Part shown: one piece after another, positions 17,819 to 26,606 of the stretch
Position numbering within the stretch: position 1 is the first letter of the stretch
Layout of the letters: each line of letters opens with the position of its first letter
Made by a program: the position numbers and the translations under genes
NCBI GenBank assembly: GCA_903835005.1
Contig: CAILLK010000013.1
Coordinates: 24,418 to 88,417, forward strand
From: an uncultured Bacteroidota bacterium
GTDB lineage: Bacteria; Bacteroidota; Bacteroidia; Chitinophagales; Chitinophagaceae
Direction: 5' to 3'
Length of the DNA: 64,000 nucleotides
Notes under the pieces: generated by a model
What the model was told of the DNA's origin: nothing
The model's database searches: none
The model's input: the letters and a program-made list of their open reading frames with translations, nothing else

Positions 17819-18558
17819 AGTCAATTGATTACAATGCTTACTTCGGAGACAACCATGTTGTAAAGAATGTAAATATTGAAATACCCCGCAATAGTGTCGT
17901 AGCTGTGATGGGTCCTTCGGGTTGCGGGAAAACCACTTTCCTCAGGGGTATCAACCGTATGCATGAGCTGATTCCGGGCGCTACCGCAAAAGGTAAAATT
18001 ATGCTCAATGGCGAAGATGTGATGGAAATGCACCCCATCTTTGTACGGCTGAAAATTGGCATGGTATTTCAGCGTCCCAATCCTTTCCCAAACCTCAGCA
18101 TTTACGATAATGTAATAGCCGGCTACAAACTCAATGGTATCAAGCTGCCTAAGGCAGAGAAAGATAAAATTGTGGAGCTGTCGCTGAGCAGGGTGGCATT
18201 ATGGAATGAGGTAAAGGATTCGCTAACCAAAAAAGGATCATTCCTTTCAGGTGGACAGCAACAGCGCCTTTGTATAGCACGTGCTGTAGCCATGGAGCCG
18301 GAGGTACTGTTGTTCGATGAGCCAACTTCAGCGCTTGATCCTATTTCTACTTCAACTGTTGAAGAGTTATTTCATGAGCTGAAGAAGAATTATACCCTTA
18401 TTATCGTGACTCATAATATGCAGCAGGCAGCAAGGGTAAGCGATAAAACAGCTTTTTTCTATGTAGGTGAACTGGTAGAGTTTGATGATACCAAGCAGAT
18501 GTTTACTAACCCTACTGATATCAGAACACAGAATTATATAACAGGGAGGTTTAGTTAG
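17800..18558 (+). CDS. pstB: phosphate ABC transporter ATP-binding protein PstB
   Basis: ATPase of the Pst transporter, 252 aa. Walker A GPSGCGKTTFL, Q-loop FQRPNPFP, signature LSGGQQQRLCIARA, Walker B VLLFDEPTSALDP and switch His in IVTHNMQQ are all present. The ATG encoding MESTIVKSIDY gives the standard PstB length; a longer frame from 17728 would lie wholly within pstA. Powers phosphate import and, with PhoU, signals phosphate status. Confidence 0.97.
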   Translation: MESTIVKSIDYNAYFGDNHVVKNVNIEIPRNSVVAVMGPSGCGKTTFLRGINRMHELIPGATAKGKIMLNGEDVMEMHPIFVRLKIGMVFQRPNPFPNLSIYDNVIAGYKLNGIKLPKAEKDKIVELSLSRVALWNEVKDSLTKKGSFLSGGQQQRLCIARAVAMEPEVLLFDEPTSALDPISTSTVEELFHELKKNYTLIIVTHNMQQAARVSDKTAFFYVGELVEFDDTKQMFTNPTDIRTQNYITGRFS

Positions 18559-18576
18559 AACCCGACTCACCCCTGT

Positions 18577-18592
18577 CCCCTGAAGGGGAACC
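18577..18592. repeat. short palindromic repeat CCCCTGAAGGGGAACC, copy 1
   Basis: The core CCCCT-GA-AGGGG is self-complementary. It lies in the pstB-phoU spacer, and an identical 16-base copy occurs at 26607-26622 in another intergenic space. It looks like a small dispersed repeat rather than part of a gene. Confidence 0.6.
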
Positions 18593-18697
18593 AGCGATTG
18601 AGCTTAGGTTCTGTACCTCAACTTTAAGATAAGTATTTTTCATTTTATCAGATCGAGGTTGAAAAAAAATTTAGGTTAAGCATAATTTCAGAATAAT

Positions 18698-19372
18698 ATG
18701 ACACAACTGGAAAATGAATTGCAGGCGTTAAAGGTGGAACTCATCAGTATGTGGAACCTGGTGGAATCGCAACTGAAGAAATCAAGAAATGCACTGGTGA
18801 ATTTTGACCGGGACCTGGCAAGGGAAGTGGTACTTAAGGAGCGCCGCGTAAATGCGTTTGAATTGAAACTGGACAGGGATTGTGAAGATATATTCGCATT
18901 GTACTGCCCTGTGGCAATTGACCTGAGGTTCCTGCTTGCCGTATTGAAGATAAATACCAATCTGGAACGTATCGGTGACTATGCCGAAGGTATCAGTAAA
19001 TACATTATTGAAATGGATACCGTTTTTCACCAGGGGGTGCTCAATACTTCAAATCTGGTAACCATGTTTGATGATGCCATTAAAATACTTGCAGATACCC
19101 GCCTGGCTTTTGAGAATGATAACACCACATTGGCACGCAGCATCTTTAAGCGCGATGAGGCACTTGATATTATAAATGCCAATGCAATGACCAGCGTAAG
19201 TGAATGCATCAGGCAGGATATCAATGTGCTAAGCGATTCACTGTACATACTTTCTATTATCCGCAAACTGGAACGTGTTGGCGATCAGTCGAAGAATATT
19301 GCAGAAGAGATTATATTTTATATAGAGGCCAAAGTTCTCAAGCATGATGAGAAATCAGCGCCAAAAGCGTAG
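18698..19372 (+). CDS. phoU: phosphate signalling complex protein PhoU
   Basis: A 224-aa all-helical protein with two copies of the PhoU three-helix repeat (about 10-100 and 120-210). Each repeat has the metal-binding pattern: LEDRDCEDIFALYCPVA-like first half (RFLLAVLKINTNLERIGDYAE) and ILSIIRKLERVGDQSKNIAE in the second, with the ER(I/V)GD motif in both. PhoU links Pst to the PhoR kinase and represses phosphate uptake when phosphate is plentiful. It lies 139 bases after pstB and before a terminator, closing the operon. Confidence 0.96.
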   Translation: MTQLENELQALKVELISMWNLVESQLKKSRNALVNFDRDLAREVVLKERRVNAFELKLDRDCEDIFALYCPVAIDLRFLLAVLKINTNLERIGDYAEGISKYIIEMDTVFHQGVLNTSNLVTMFDDAIKILADTRLAFENDNTTLARSIFKRDEALDIINANAMTSVSECIRQDINVLSDSLYILSIIRKLERVGDQSKNIAEEIIFYIEAKVLKHDEKSAPKA

Positions 19373-19430
19373 TTGCTTAAAAAGTTATTAAGTGTCGGGT
19401 ATTTAGTGTGTATCCCGGCATTTTTTAAAG

Positions 19431-19454
19431 ACTCCGGTTCTCCGGAGTTTTTTT
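19431..19454 (+). terminator. intrinsic terminator of the porin-pst-phoU operon
   Basis: ACTCCGG and CCGGAGT form a stem around a 4-base loop and are followed by seven T. It lies 58 bases after the phoU stop. Confidence 0.85.
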
Positions 19455-19515
19455 GTACCGCAATAAAATGCAATAGTCTAAATTTACTGCTTTTATTGAA
19501 CAAATTGCTGAGCAG

Positions 19516-19806
19516 ATGCAGATCATCAACAATAAGAAGCTTTTCCGGTTTGAATCAGAAATGCCGGATGGCGAATTTGCCACGCTTCAGTATCGTTGGC
19601 TTAAGGGCAGTATGGTGCTCATGCACACTATAGTTCCGGCTTCAGCCAGGGGCAAGGGTGTTGGAGGTGAGCTTGTAAAGTATGCTCTGGATTATATCAG
19701 GCAGCAGGGGCTGAAGATGATTGTTTATTGCCCCTTTGTAGCTGCATGGCTGAAAACCCATACAGGTTATGAAGATCTGGTTAATGATGCAGGCTTAAAG
19801 CCATAA
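19516..19806 (+). CDS. GNAT-family N-acetyltransferase (YjdJ type)
   Basis: A short 96-aa acetyltransferase-like domain. It has the compact GNAT core of the YjdJ group: MVLMHTIVPASARGKGVGGELV (acetyl-CoA pyrophosphate-binding RGKGVG) and IVYCPFVAAWLKTHTGYEDLV at the C-terminus. Preceded by the phoU terminator, so transcribed separately. Members are small cytoplasmic proteins; substrate unknown. Confidence 0.9.
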   Translation: MQIINNKKLFRFESEMPDGEFATLQYRWLKGSMVLMHTIVPASARGKGVGGELVKYALDYIRQQGLKMIVYCPFVAAWLKTHTGYEDLVNDAGLKP

Positions 19807-19838
19807 CCTTAAAAAAAATAGTCTTTCTGTCTCAACAC

Positions 19839-20921
19839 TTAGTTGGTATCATAGAGCAGCTTATACTCTATAGTTGTGTAGTTGCCCAGTTTATCTTTCA
19901 GCACCACATGTGTTTCAGTTACTTTGCTCTGTGCATCAATATCATAATTCACAAAGGTGGTATCATTTGCAGTGCTGATCTGCTTCACAAGGTGTTCATT
20001 CTGGTAGATGTTTACACCATATGTTTTAAAGGATTCCAGCTGCAGATAATCGCCTATCCGGTTAAAGAGGTAATCGTAGATCTGGAAGAATTTTGTACTG
20101 TTCAGTCCGGCAGGGAAATATACCGGCCGCACCGATATACCATTAACATCAGTTGCACTAACTTCCTCGGTGTATTGACTATACCCGCTAAGAACATCGG
20201 AATAGCCGTCTGCAGTATGATAAGTATATGTGGAATCAACAGTTATTGCTGTTGGCACTGCTGAAGTCCAGGTAACATTTAATGGTAGTGAAAGTACAGT
20301 ATCTCTTGTAGTATCAGCAGGCGAGATATCCGGGCGGATTCCGGAATCAGGGAAACTTGCAGTAAGCTTACCATTGAAATATTGAGTCAGCAGATCATGA
20401 TTATCAGATGTATAATAAGTAGTGGCAGAAATGGTAGTGCCGGTATCCCGGTACACATCAGTCTTACCATTTAAGAGTACACCGTTGTACAAGTAAGAAT
20501 GGGTTTCAAACGGGAAATTGGAACTGACAAGCTGATTATTGCCATTCAACTGAAAAGTATCCAGTTCTGCAACATTTACTGAACTGAGGTTATTCACTGT
20601 TCTGTATATTGTGTTCCCCACATAGCTGTATGTCATCCGCAGATTAAGAAGCCCAAGGCCCTTAAGGGAGGAGTCGTTGCTGCTGTACAATACCTGCGAC
20701 AGCCTGTTATTGCCATCATAGGCAAATGAATATGTTTCGGTTACTACAGGTTTTTTTGCAAACGGTACTATTACATTCCTCGTGGTTATTTTGGTATACC
20801 CCAGCAACCTGAAGTTGGAGGGGGTTGGCAATGTGGAATGATATATTTTCTTGCATGAAGGGTACATGAAAATGCAGACAGCACAAAGCAAACATATCAG
20901 CAATGAAAAAATCTTTTTCAT
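19839..20921 (-). CDS. hypothetical lipoprotein with YD-like beta repeats
   Basis: A 360-aa exported protein with lipobox YPSC (Cys23). The mature part is beta-rich with motifs such as SFAYDGNNRLSQVLYSS and TYSYVGNTIYRTVN, as in the DUF4595-like lipoproteins of Bacteroidota. Convergent with the GNAT gene (32-base gap). No enzymatic motif; probably anchored in the outer membrane or periplasm. Function unknown. Confidence 0.8.
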   Translation of the reverse strand: MKKIFSLLICLLCAVCIFMYPSCKKIYHSTLPTPSNFRLLGYTKITTRNVIVPFAKKPVVTETYSFAYDGNNRLSQVLYSSNDSSLKGLGLLNLRMTYSYVGNTIYRTVNNLSSVNVAELDTFQLNGNNQLVSSNFPFETHSYLYNGVLLNGKTDVYRDTGTTISATTYYTSDNHDLLTQYFNGKLTASFPDSGIRPDISPADTTRDTVLSLPLNVTWTSAVPTAITVDSTYTYHTADGYSDVLSGYSQYTEEVSATDVNGISVRPVYFPAGLNSTKFFQIYDYLFNRIGDYLQLESFKTYGVNIYQNEHLVKQISTANDTTFVNYDIDAQSKVTETHVVLKDKLGNYTTIEYKLLYDTN

Positions 20922-21008
20922 ACAGGTAATTTTAATATCAGAAGTTCAAAAATAGCAAATAGTATTCAATATGCAATAGCAATCAGCCCTCATTGCTGTA
21001 TTTATTTC

Positions 21009-22463
21009 TCAATTGAGCTCCCGGGCAAAGGTAATCAGCAGTTTTGCAACGCCATCAAGATTATTAGCAGTGATTTCTTTGGCTTTATCGTAAATATCAT
21101 GATAGTACCCCTTCCCGCCATTCGAATAGATAAAGAAGGCAGGCACACCAGCTTTGGCAAAATAATAATGGTCGCTGTTGGCCGCCGGTCCGCGGCTGCG
21201 CAACTCAGGTACAAATTTTTCCTTGTCGTTTATCTTTTTCAGTAATCCGTATTCCTCCTGGTTTTCGGTGGCATTTACCACAGTAAGCGCATTGCTGGCA
21301 TCTCCCATCACGTCCATATTTATCAGAAACCGTATTTTTTTCAGCGGGAACATCGGATTTTTTACAAAAAACTCCGATCCCATCAGCGATGCCTCTTCAC
21401 CTGAGAAAGCAATAAAAACAATGGTATAATGAGGCGGGTGCTTTATGTAAAAAGAAGCCAGGTTCAGCATCATGGCTACGCCACTTGCATTATCGCTGGC
21501 GCCAGGAAACATTGTTGTATCACCCATCATCCCAAGATGGTCGTAGTGCGCGCTGAAAACTATATAGGAATCCGTTACCGCCCCGGGCACACAGCCTACT
21601 ATATTCACATTCCGTGCACGTGGAATAAATTCTGAAACTACTTCTGCCGACAAGCTTTTCAGGTTTTTGGGTAAAACGTCCGGGTGCACACAAAATACGG
21701 TTGCAGCAATGGTATCACGGCTTATCCCCCATTGCAGAATCCCGTTTTGGGGCAGGAGGTAAACACCCGCCGGCAATGACGCTAAAAATACATTCCGTTT
21801 CACGTAAAGTATTTTGCTGCAAAACAGGTCTGCATTCTGCAGCAGATACGCATGGCTGCCATCAAACTGCGACAATATGTATTTCCAGGCAAGGCGGTCG
21901 GCAATATCATTCAGGTTGATTGTTTTAACCGGCAACCTTGAACCGGTAAATGAGGGGCTTGCAGGGTCTATCACATAATCAATGCCTGGCTTGAGCAGAT
22001 CGCCATTCAGCGATAACTTCATTTTACCGGGAAAAGTATTTACCGGAAATGCAAAGCCTTGTGTAAAAGCACCGTTTGCACCTACCGGTTTCAGTTTGAA
22101 TTCCTTGTACTTCTTCAAAATGTAAATGGCTGCAGAATCTATACCTCCTTTTACATATCCCCGGCCCCGCATATTACGTGCACTGAGCGCCCCGATCTGC
22201 TTTTTCATCCATAATTTATCAGTTTCTGCCTGTAGTGCTGCTATCTTTAGTAAGTCGGCGCTTTCCCTCTTTTTCTGGGCCTTGTCCAGCGAATCCATAT
22301 TGTATAAATGCTGAATTGTATCTACTATTGCAGTGGATTGCAGAATGGTGGTATCTCCCTGATTTGAACTGTTATCTGGCGCATTATTTTCAATCTGGGC
22401 TATTGCTGAATTAGTCAGCAGCAACAGTAATGCAGTAAAGTAGAATAAGCAGTGCCTGGTCAT
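21009..22463 (-). CDS. secreted M28-family zinc peptidase
   Basis: A 484-aa exported aminopeptidase-like protein. The ATG for MTRHCLFYFTALLLLLTNSA gives a clean signal peptide; a start 15 residues earlier would spoil it. The C-terminal half has the M28 zinc site: HYDHLG (His), GASDNASGVAMMLNLA (bridging Asp), SGEEASLMGSE (catalytic Glu/ligand), NMDVMG (Asp) and SDHYYFAKAGVPAFF (His). The N-terminal part lacks a recognised domain and resembles the accessory region of M28 enzymes. Likely cleaves peptides in the periplasm or outside. Confidence 0.93.
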   Translation of the reverse strand: MTRHCLFYFTALLLLLTNSAIAQIENNAPDNSSNQGDTTILQSTAIVDTIQHLYNMDSLDKAQKKRESADLLKIAALQAETDKLWMKKQIGALSARNMRGRGYVKGGIDSAAIYILKKYKEFKLKPVGANGAFTQGFAFPVNTFPGKMKLSLNGDLLKPGIDYVIDPASPSFTGSRLPVKTINLNDIADRLAWKYILSQFDGSHAYLLQNADLFCSKILYVKRNVFLASLPAGVYLLPQNGILQWGISRDTIAATVFCVHPDVLPKNLKSLSAEVVSEFIPRARNVNIVGCVPGAVTDSYIVFSAHYDHLGMMGDTTMFPGASDNASGVAMMLNLASFYIKHPPHYTIVFIAFSGEEASLMGSEFFVKNPMFPLKKIRFLINMDVMGDASNALTVVNATENQEEYGLLKKINDKEKFVPELRSRGPAANSDHYYFAKAGVPAFFIYSNGGKGYYHDIYDKAKEITANNLDGVAKLLITFARELN

Positions 22464-22694
22464 TTGGAAAACTTTTTTTTTTGATACCTGCGCAAATATA
22501 GCACACACTGCATTGCAAAATAATTATTTTAAGATTATAAAATAAAAATCAGCGCCGCGCTCTTCATAATCACCTGATTGCGAATAATCCACATTCAGCA
22601 ACCTGAAATCAGTGAAAAATTGGGTATGCGATGTGATTATTGTATCCTGCTAATTAGTAACTTTATTACTTCTACTTAATCTAAATAGTAAATC

Positions 22695-22817
22695 ATGACA
22701 AAAAAAATCATCGTTTTCTGCATACTGGCTGTTATAGCCATGCAGTTCAGTTCGTGTATTGTTGAAGATGGTCATCGCCACTGGCACCATCACCACCACC
22801 ACTACCATCACGGCTGA
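22695..22817 (+). CDS. 40-aa histidine-rich lipoprotein
   Basis: A short frame encoding a signal peptide MTKKIIVFCILAVIAMQF followed by the lipobox SSC (Cys21) and a tail IVEDGHRHWHHHHHHYHHG, with ten His in the last fourteen residues. A terminator hairpin follows 35 bases downstream. The tail should bind transition metals such as Ni, Zn or Cu; it is probably lipid-anchored in the envelope. Similar tiny His-tail lipoproteins are known in Bacteroidota without firm function. Confidence 0.75.
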   Translation: MTKKIIVFCILAVIAMQFSSCIVEDGHRHWHHHHHHYHHG

Positions 22818-22851
22818 TTCTAATTTAAGCAGTTTTAAACATTTTATAAGC

Positions 22852-22879
22852 AAATCCCTTAACCGGGATTTGTTTTTTT
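22852..22879 (+). terminator. terminator after the His-rich lipoprotein
   Basis: AAATCCC and GGGATTT form a stem around a 6-base loop and are followed by GTTTTTTT. This supports a short independent transcript for the 40-aa gene. Confidence 0.8.
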
Positions 22880-22996
22880 ACTTTTTGTTTGGGAATAAAC
22901 TAGCAGTCATTTATTGCAAATATTGTTTGCACAGCCGTTATTGCAATGATCCAGACCTGAAGGTCAATTACATAATTCGGTGCTGTATTTAAAAAT

Positions 22997-23034
22997 AAAG
23001 CGGAAGCATCTGTTGTCAGATGCTTCCGCTTTTT
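22997..23034. terminator. bidirectional hairpin terminator
   Basis: AAAGCGGAAGCATCTG is complementary to CAGATGCTTCCGCTTT around the loop TTGT, with T on one side and A on the other. It lies downstream of the minus-strand gene at 23081-23473 and probably ends its transcript. Confidence 0.8.
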
Positions 23035-23080
23035 CCCGGTTAATCTATGTACCAGGCTTTAACCGGGATTGATGCTAAGA

Positions 23081-23473
23081 CTAATAAATCGTTGCCCCAA
23101 ACTCAACCAGCTTGGCATGTATCGCGGTCCGGTTGGTAGCCAGGTCGGGTTTCAAAGCCCAGATCTGGGTATATATATTCTGCTGATTCATCATAATTGT
23201 CTGAAATGATGACTTGGCAGCTGGTGTGGTAGCGCTGAAGATGCTGTACTTGGTGGTTGCCAGCAGATTCATCATCATACTGTGCACCTGCAGCCATGTG
23301 GTATTGGCATTGGTCATATCTCCAGATCCTATATAAGAATCCATAAGGTTTATTTTGGCTGTAAAATCAGCCAATGTCACTGTAGGAGGCACCGACTGTG
23401 CGCTGGCTACCGGAACAAACGATACAGAACAGGTTGCAGTGAGTAAAAAACAAGCTAAAAGAATGCGTTTCAT
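23081..23473 (-). CDS. hypothetical secreted helical protein
   Basis: A 130-aa protein with a signal peptide ending at ASAQS. The mature part is helical and Met/Asn/Thr-rich (LQVHSMMMNLLATTKYSIF, IMMNQQNIYTQIW). No family recognised. Preceded by the UbiD gene end and followed by a strong terminator, so it is probably monocistronic. Confidence 0.75.
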   Translation of the reverse strand: MKRILLACFLLTATCSVSFVPVASAQSVPPTVTLADFTAKINLMDSYIGSGDMTNANTTWLQVHSMMMNLLATTKYSIFSATTPAAKSSFQTIMMNQQNIYTQIWALKPDLATNRTAIHAKLVEFGATIY

Positions 23474-23518
23474 TTTTTTAATTTTTATAAAGTTAATAAA
23501 GTTTTTCCGGAATTACCG

Positions 23519-25441
23519 TTATTCACTATCTAAGACAGATGCACCCCCCCCATATAGTTGGGTACGATACTGCAAAGATGGAGAAATAATTTTTTCGCCA
23601 AGTCCCAGTGCGCTCCATTTTTCATCAACAGAGGCTATGGTTTTATCATCTGCTGCTATAATATTGGGCCAGGGCCGGTCAAAGTTATCTAATTTTTTTG
23701 ATTTGCGTGTGCCATCCAGCCCCAATATATTTTTTTCTTTACCTCCATAAAAATGATCTCTTCTCGGGTCCAGGTTATTGCAGAAACGCCAGAGCACATC
23801 GGGTATATTACCGGCATTTACGGTATGTTCTACATACAGCACCATTTTTATGCCATTCATAGCCGGCAGCCCGCACAGTTGTTCATGCAGTTCGCTCACA
23901 TGGTTCGGCCGGTCTTTATGCACAGCCACAAACAGGATTCCTATACCCCATTCCCTTGCCAGATGATCATTAACTCCCTTTATTTCCTTGAATCGCATCA
24001 ACACATCCGTTGCCGAAAACTGCTCGCTGATTTTAAAGGTTGGTAATGGCGCAGTAATCTCTTCCTCCATCTTCTTAGTGCCGTCTATGCACATCTTTCC
24101 CCCGAAGCCCAGCTTCGAGCAGCTATGGTCCAGCACATCCATAGGCCCCTGGCTGAAGTAAACATCAGTTGCCGGGTTCAGATTGTTGAACACATATCGC
24201 GCTAGGTTGCCATAGTCATCAATCTTAATGCCGCTGTCTGTAGCGGCATCGCTCAGCACCAGTATTTTGTTAAACATCATCTGCCCTGCACCCCACATGG
24301 CATTCATTACCTTCTGCCCCTGCCCGGCATATTCTTTGTGTATGGTGGTAATAACCAGGTTATGAAACACCCCTTCCACCGGCATATTCATGTCGGCTAT
24401 TTCAGGCACCATGGTCATCTTTATAGGCGTAAGGAAAATGCGTTCTGTAGCCTTCCCGATCCAGGCGTCTTCCTGCGGCGGTATGCCTACTATAGTTGCA
24501 GGGTATACAGCATCCTTACGGTGAGTTATTGCCGTAACATGAAACCTCGGATACCAGTCGGGCAATGAATAATAGCCTGTATGATCGCCAAATGGCCCTT
24601 CCCATATCAGTTCTTCATTGGGGTCTACATAGCCTTCTATTATAAAATCCGCATCTGCCGGCACTTCTATGTCAGGCTGTGTGATGCACTTCACCAGTTC
24701 CACCTTTTTCTTACGCAGAAAGCCCGCCAGCATGTATTCATCTACATTCTCGGGCAGTGGGGCAGTAGCTGCATAGGTATAAACCGGGTCGCCGCCCAGT
24801 GCCACGCATACCGGCATTATCTTACCCAGTTTTTTATACTCATTAAAATGGCGTGCACTTACTTTGTGTTTATGCCAGTGCATCCCCGTCATGGTGGGAG
24901 TAAACACCTGCATCCGGTACATGCCTGTATTGCGTATGCCATTGTTGGGATCCTTGGTATGTATGGCAGGCAGCGTTATAAACGGCCCGCCATCCTGCGG
25001 CCAGCATTTCAGCACTGGCAGTTTGCTCAGGTCGGGATTATCCATCACCACCTCCTGGCAGGCACCCCGACCACTCACTACTTTGGGCATATACGATGCA
25101 AATTTGCTCAGCTGCGGCAACATGGCCAGCTTCTCCAGCAGCCCGTTCTTGGGGGTCGACATCTTTTTCAGCAAAGCCTCGATGTCATTCATGGCATCAT
25201 CCAGGTGGTTAATGCCCAGTGCCAGGCACATCCGCTTATCACTGCCCATGGAGTTGATAAGCAGCGGGAAACCGGTACCGGTATTTTCAAACAGTAAAGC
25301 TTTATTTCTGTCCGGTGTTTTCGATACCCTGTCGGCGATCTCTGCTATCTCCAGCACAGGGTCCGCAAATGTTTTGATCCTTACCAGTTCTCCTGCCTGC
25401 TCCAGCGTATCAATAAAAGCCCTCAGCGATTTGTATGCCAT
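23519..25441 (-). CDS. UbiD-family decarboxylase, menaquinone-type
   Basis: A 640-aa prenylated-FMN-dependent decarboxylase of the UbiD group used in menaquinone biosynthesis. Typical parts: N-terminal SLRAFIDTLEQAGELVRI, central WEGPFGDHTGYYSLPDWYP (the active-site E-containing region) and DARRDHFYGG-like NLDPRRDHFYGGKEKNILG near the end. Length is normal. The coding strand ends with G8 in LYGGGASVLDSE, a run that could slip and change the last residues. Upstream is a 510-base gap with dispersed repeats. Needs a UbiX-made cofactor, which is not in the window. Confidence 0.93.
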   Translation of the reverse strand: MAYKSLRAFIDTLEQAGELVRIKTFADPVLEIAEIADRVSKTPDRNKALLFENTGTGFPLLINSMGSDKRMCLALGINHLDDAMNDIEALLKKMSTPKNGLLEKLAMLPQLSKFASYMPKVVSGRGACQEVVMDNPDLSKLPVLKCWPQDGGPFITLPAIHTKDPNNGIRNTGMYRMQVFTPTMTGMHWHKHKVSARHFNEYKKLGKIMPVCVALGGDPVYTYAATAPLPENVDEYMLAGFLRKKKVELVKCITQPDIEVPADADFIIEGYVDPNEELIWEGPFGDHTGYYSLPDWYPRFHVTAITHRKDAVYPATIVGIPPQEDAWIGKATERIFLTPIKMTMVPEIADMNMPVEGVFHNLVITTIHKEYAGQGQKVMNAMWGAGQMMFNKILVLSDAATDSGIKIDDYGNLARYVFNNLNPATDVYFSQGPMDVLDHSCSKLGFGGKMCIDGTKKMEEEITAPLPTFKISEQFSATDVLMRFKEIKGVNDHLAREWGIGILFVAVHKDRPNHVSELHEQLCGLPAMNGIKMVLYVEHTVNAGNIPDVLWRFCNNLDPRRDHFYGGKEKNILGLDGTRKSKKLDNFDRPWPNIIAADDKTIASVDEKWSALGLGEKIISPSLQYRTQLYGGGASVLDSE

Positions 25442-25722
25442 GGCCGCAAAGGTAGCAGTATGTATTTATATGGCAGTCTATTGGCAAATGGAAAAATAGT
25501 ATAATTATAAATGACTTAGCAATATCTGTTTTAACATGATTTCGGTGATATTTAATTTATTATCATGACTCTAAGGCGGAAATGCTGGTCAGATTTGACA
25601 ACTTTTCAAAAGTTCAAATCTTTATACTGTACCGTAGCTTGCAAATACGAATATTATATACCTTTTCGAAGAAAAATGCATCGAACTGAGGTCGTATAAA
25701 GTAGCCCAACAGGCTTTAATGT

Positions 25723-25780
25723 GAATAACCACCGGTTTCACCGGTGGTTATTCAAGATGGTAACAACTCCAACGGAGTTG
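25723..25780. repeat. REP-like pair of stem-loops
   Basis: GAATAACCACCGGT, the loop TTC and ACCGGTGGTTATTC form a perfect 14-bp hairpin at 25723-25753. CAACTCC-AAC-GGAGTTG forms a second one at 25764-25780. Two short GC-capped hairpins in tandem in an otherwise empty gap resemble REP/MITE-like dispersed elements. Neither is followed by a T-run, so terminators are unlikely. Confidence 0.65.
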
Positions 25781-25910
25781 AATGTAGTTGGGGTAATTTT
25801 ATAGACAGCTAATAATATGAAATTGGAGTATCAAAATAAAAAACTGATTTTATTGCAAATAAACTTTATGCCCCCGATTTAATAACCCAATGAGTTAGTG
25901 CTCTTTGTTA

Positions 25911-25934
25911 AAACCTTTGTGTCCTTTGTGGTTA
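25911..25934. repeat. dispersed intergenic repeat (CTTTGTGTCCTTTGTGG), copy 1
   Basis: AACCTTTGTGTCCTTTGTGG lies just downstream of the response-regulator gene. A diverged copy (AACTTCGTG ... GTCCTTCGTGG) lies at 26754-26792 on its other side. Such sequences recur in intergenic DNA of Bacteroidota. Confidence 0.5.
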
Positions 25935-25953
25935 GGCTTCTTTAGGGCGATTT

Positions 25954-26595
25954 TTACTTCAGCTGTACCACCCCCGCCTTAATGGCATATACCGCCAGTC
26001 CGGTGCGGGTGGTAACATTTAGTTTCTTAAACAGGCTCTCCCTGTAGCCGTCTATAGTGCGCGGACTCAGAAACATCTGGCTGGCTATTTCCTTATAGGT
26101 AAGTTCGGTGCAGGCAAGTTTCAGAAAAGCCAGTTCGTTTTCATTCAGTTCATTTTCCAGTTTGGTTTCCTGCTGGTGCAGCCTGCCCAGCAGTCGCCCG
26201 TTTACCAGTTCTGAATGATAAAAGCCATCTTCACAAACCTTAATAATGGCCACCCGCAGCTCGCCCGGGTCCGAATCCTTAAGCACATAGCCACTGGCCC
26301 CGTTTCGCAGCATCTTAATCACATTCAGCTCGGTATCGTACATTGATAGCGCCAGTATATTCATATCCGGCCAGCCTTTCCTTATAGCATTAGCCGTTTC
26401 ATAGCCGTTCAGCACCGGCATGTTGATGTCCAGTATGCAGATATCCGGTAGTGTTTTGGTTGCCTTAAGTTTATCCACCAGTTCCTGGCCATCACCGGCT
26501 TCCATAACCACCTCAAAATTGTCAAACTTCGATAATATTTCAGCCAGGCCCTTTCTCAAAATGGTATGGTCATCGGCAAGCGCTATTTTTATCAT
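25954..26595 (-). CDS. NarL/LuxR-type response regulator
   Basis: A 213-aa DNA-binding response regulator. The receiver domain (1-120) has the acidic pocket ALADDH and the phospho-acceptor Asp in DICILDINMPVLNG. The C-terminal LuxR-type helix-turn-helix (about 150-210) reads LTYKEIASQMFLSPRTIDGYRESLFKKLNV. The cognate kinase is the minus-strand gene 217 bases upstream. Together they form a typical two-component pair. Confidence 0.95.
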   Translation of the reverse strand: MIKIALADDHTILRKGLAEILSKFDNFEVVMEAGDGQELVDKLKATKTLPDICILDINMPVLNGYETANAIRKGWPDMNILALSMYDTELNVIKMLRNGASGYVLKDSDPGELRVAIIKVCEDGFYHSELVNGRLLGRLHQQETKLENELNENELAFLKLACTELTYKEIASQMFLSPRTIDGYRESLFKKLNVTTRTGLAVYAIKAGVVQLK

Positions 26596-26606
26596 AAACC
26601 CCTGAA

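Larger units (their letters stand above)
25442..25953. other. 510-base gap with stem-loop repeats
   Basis: No credible gene. It contains the two stem-loops at 25723-25780 and the repeat AACCTTTGTGTCCTTTGTGG near 25911-25934, described separately. The rest is AT-rich without visible structure. Confidence 0.7.

Noticed and set aside
22338..22700. search for CRISPR or other regular repeat arrays in this and other spacers
   Set aside because: No spaced direct repeats of CRISPR size were seen anywhere in the window.
24581..25297. 238-aa frame opposite the UbiD-type gene
   Set aside because: It lies entirely inside a clear, full-length gene on the other strand and shows no domain, so it is a shadow frame.
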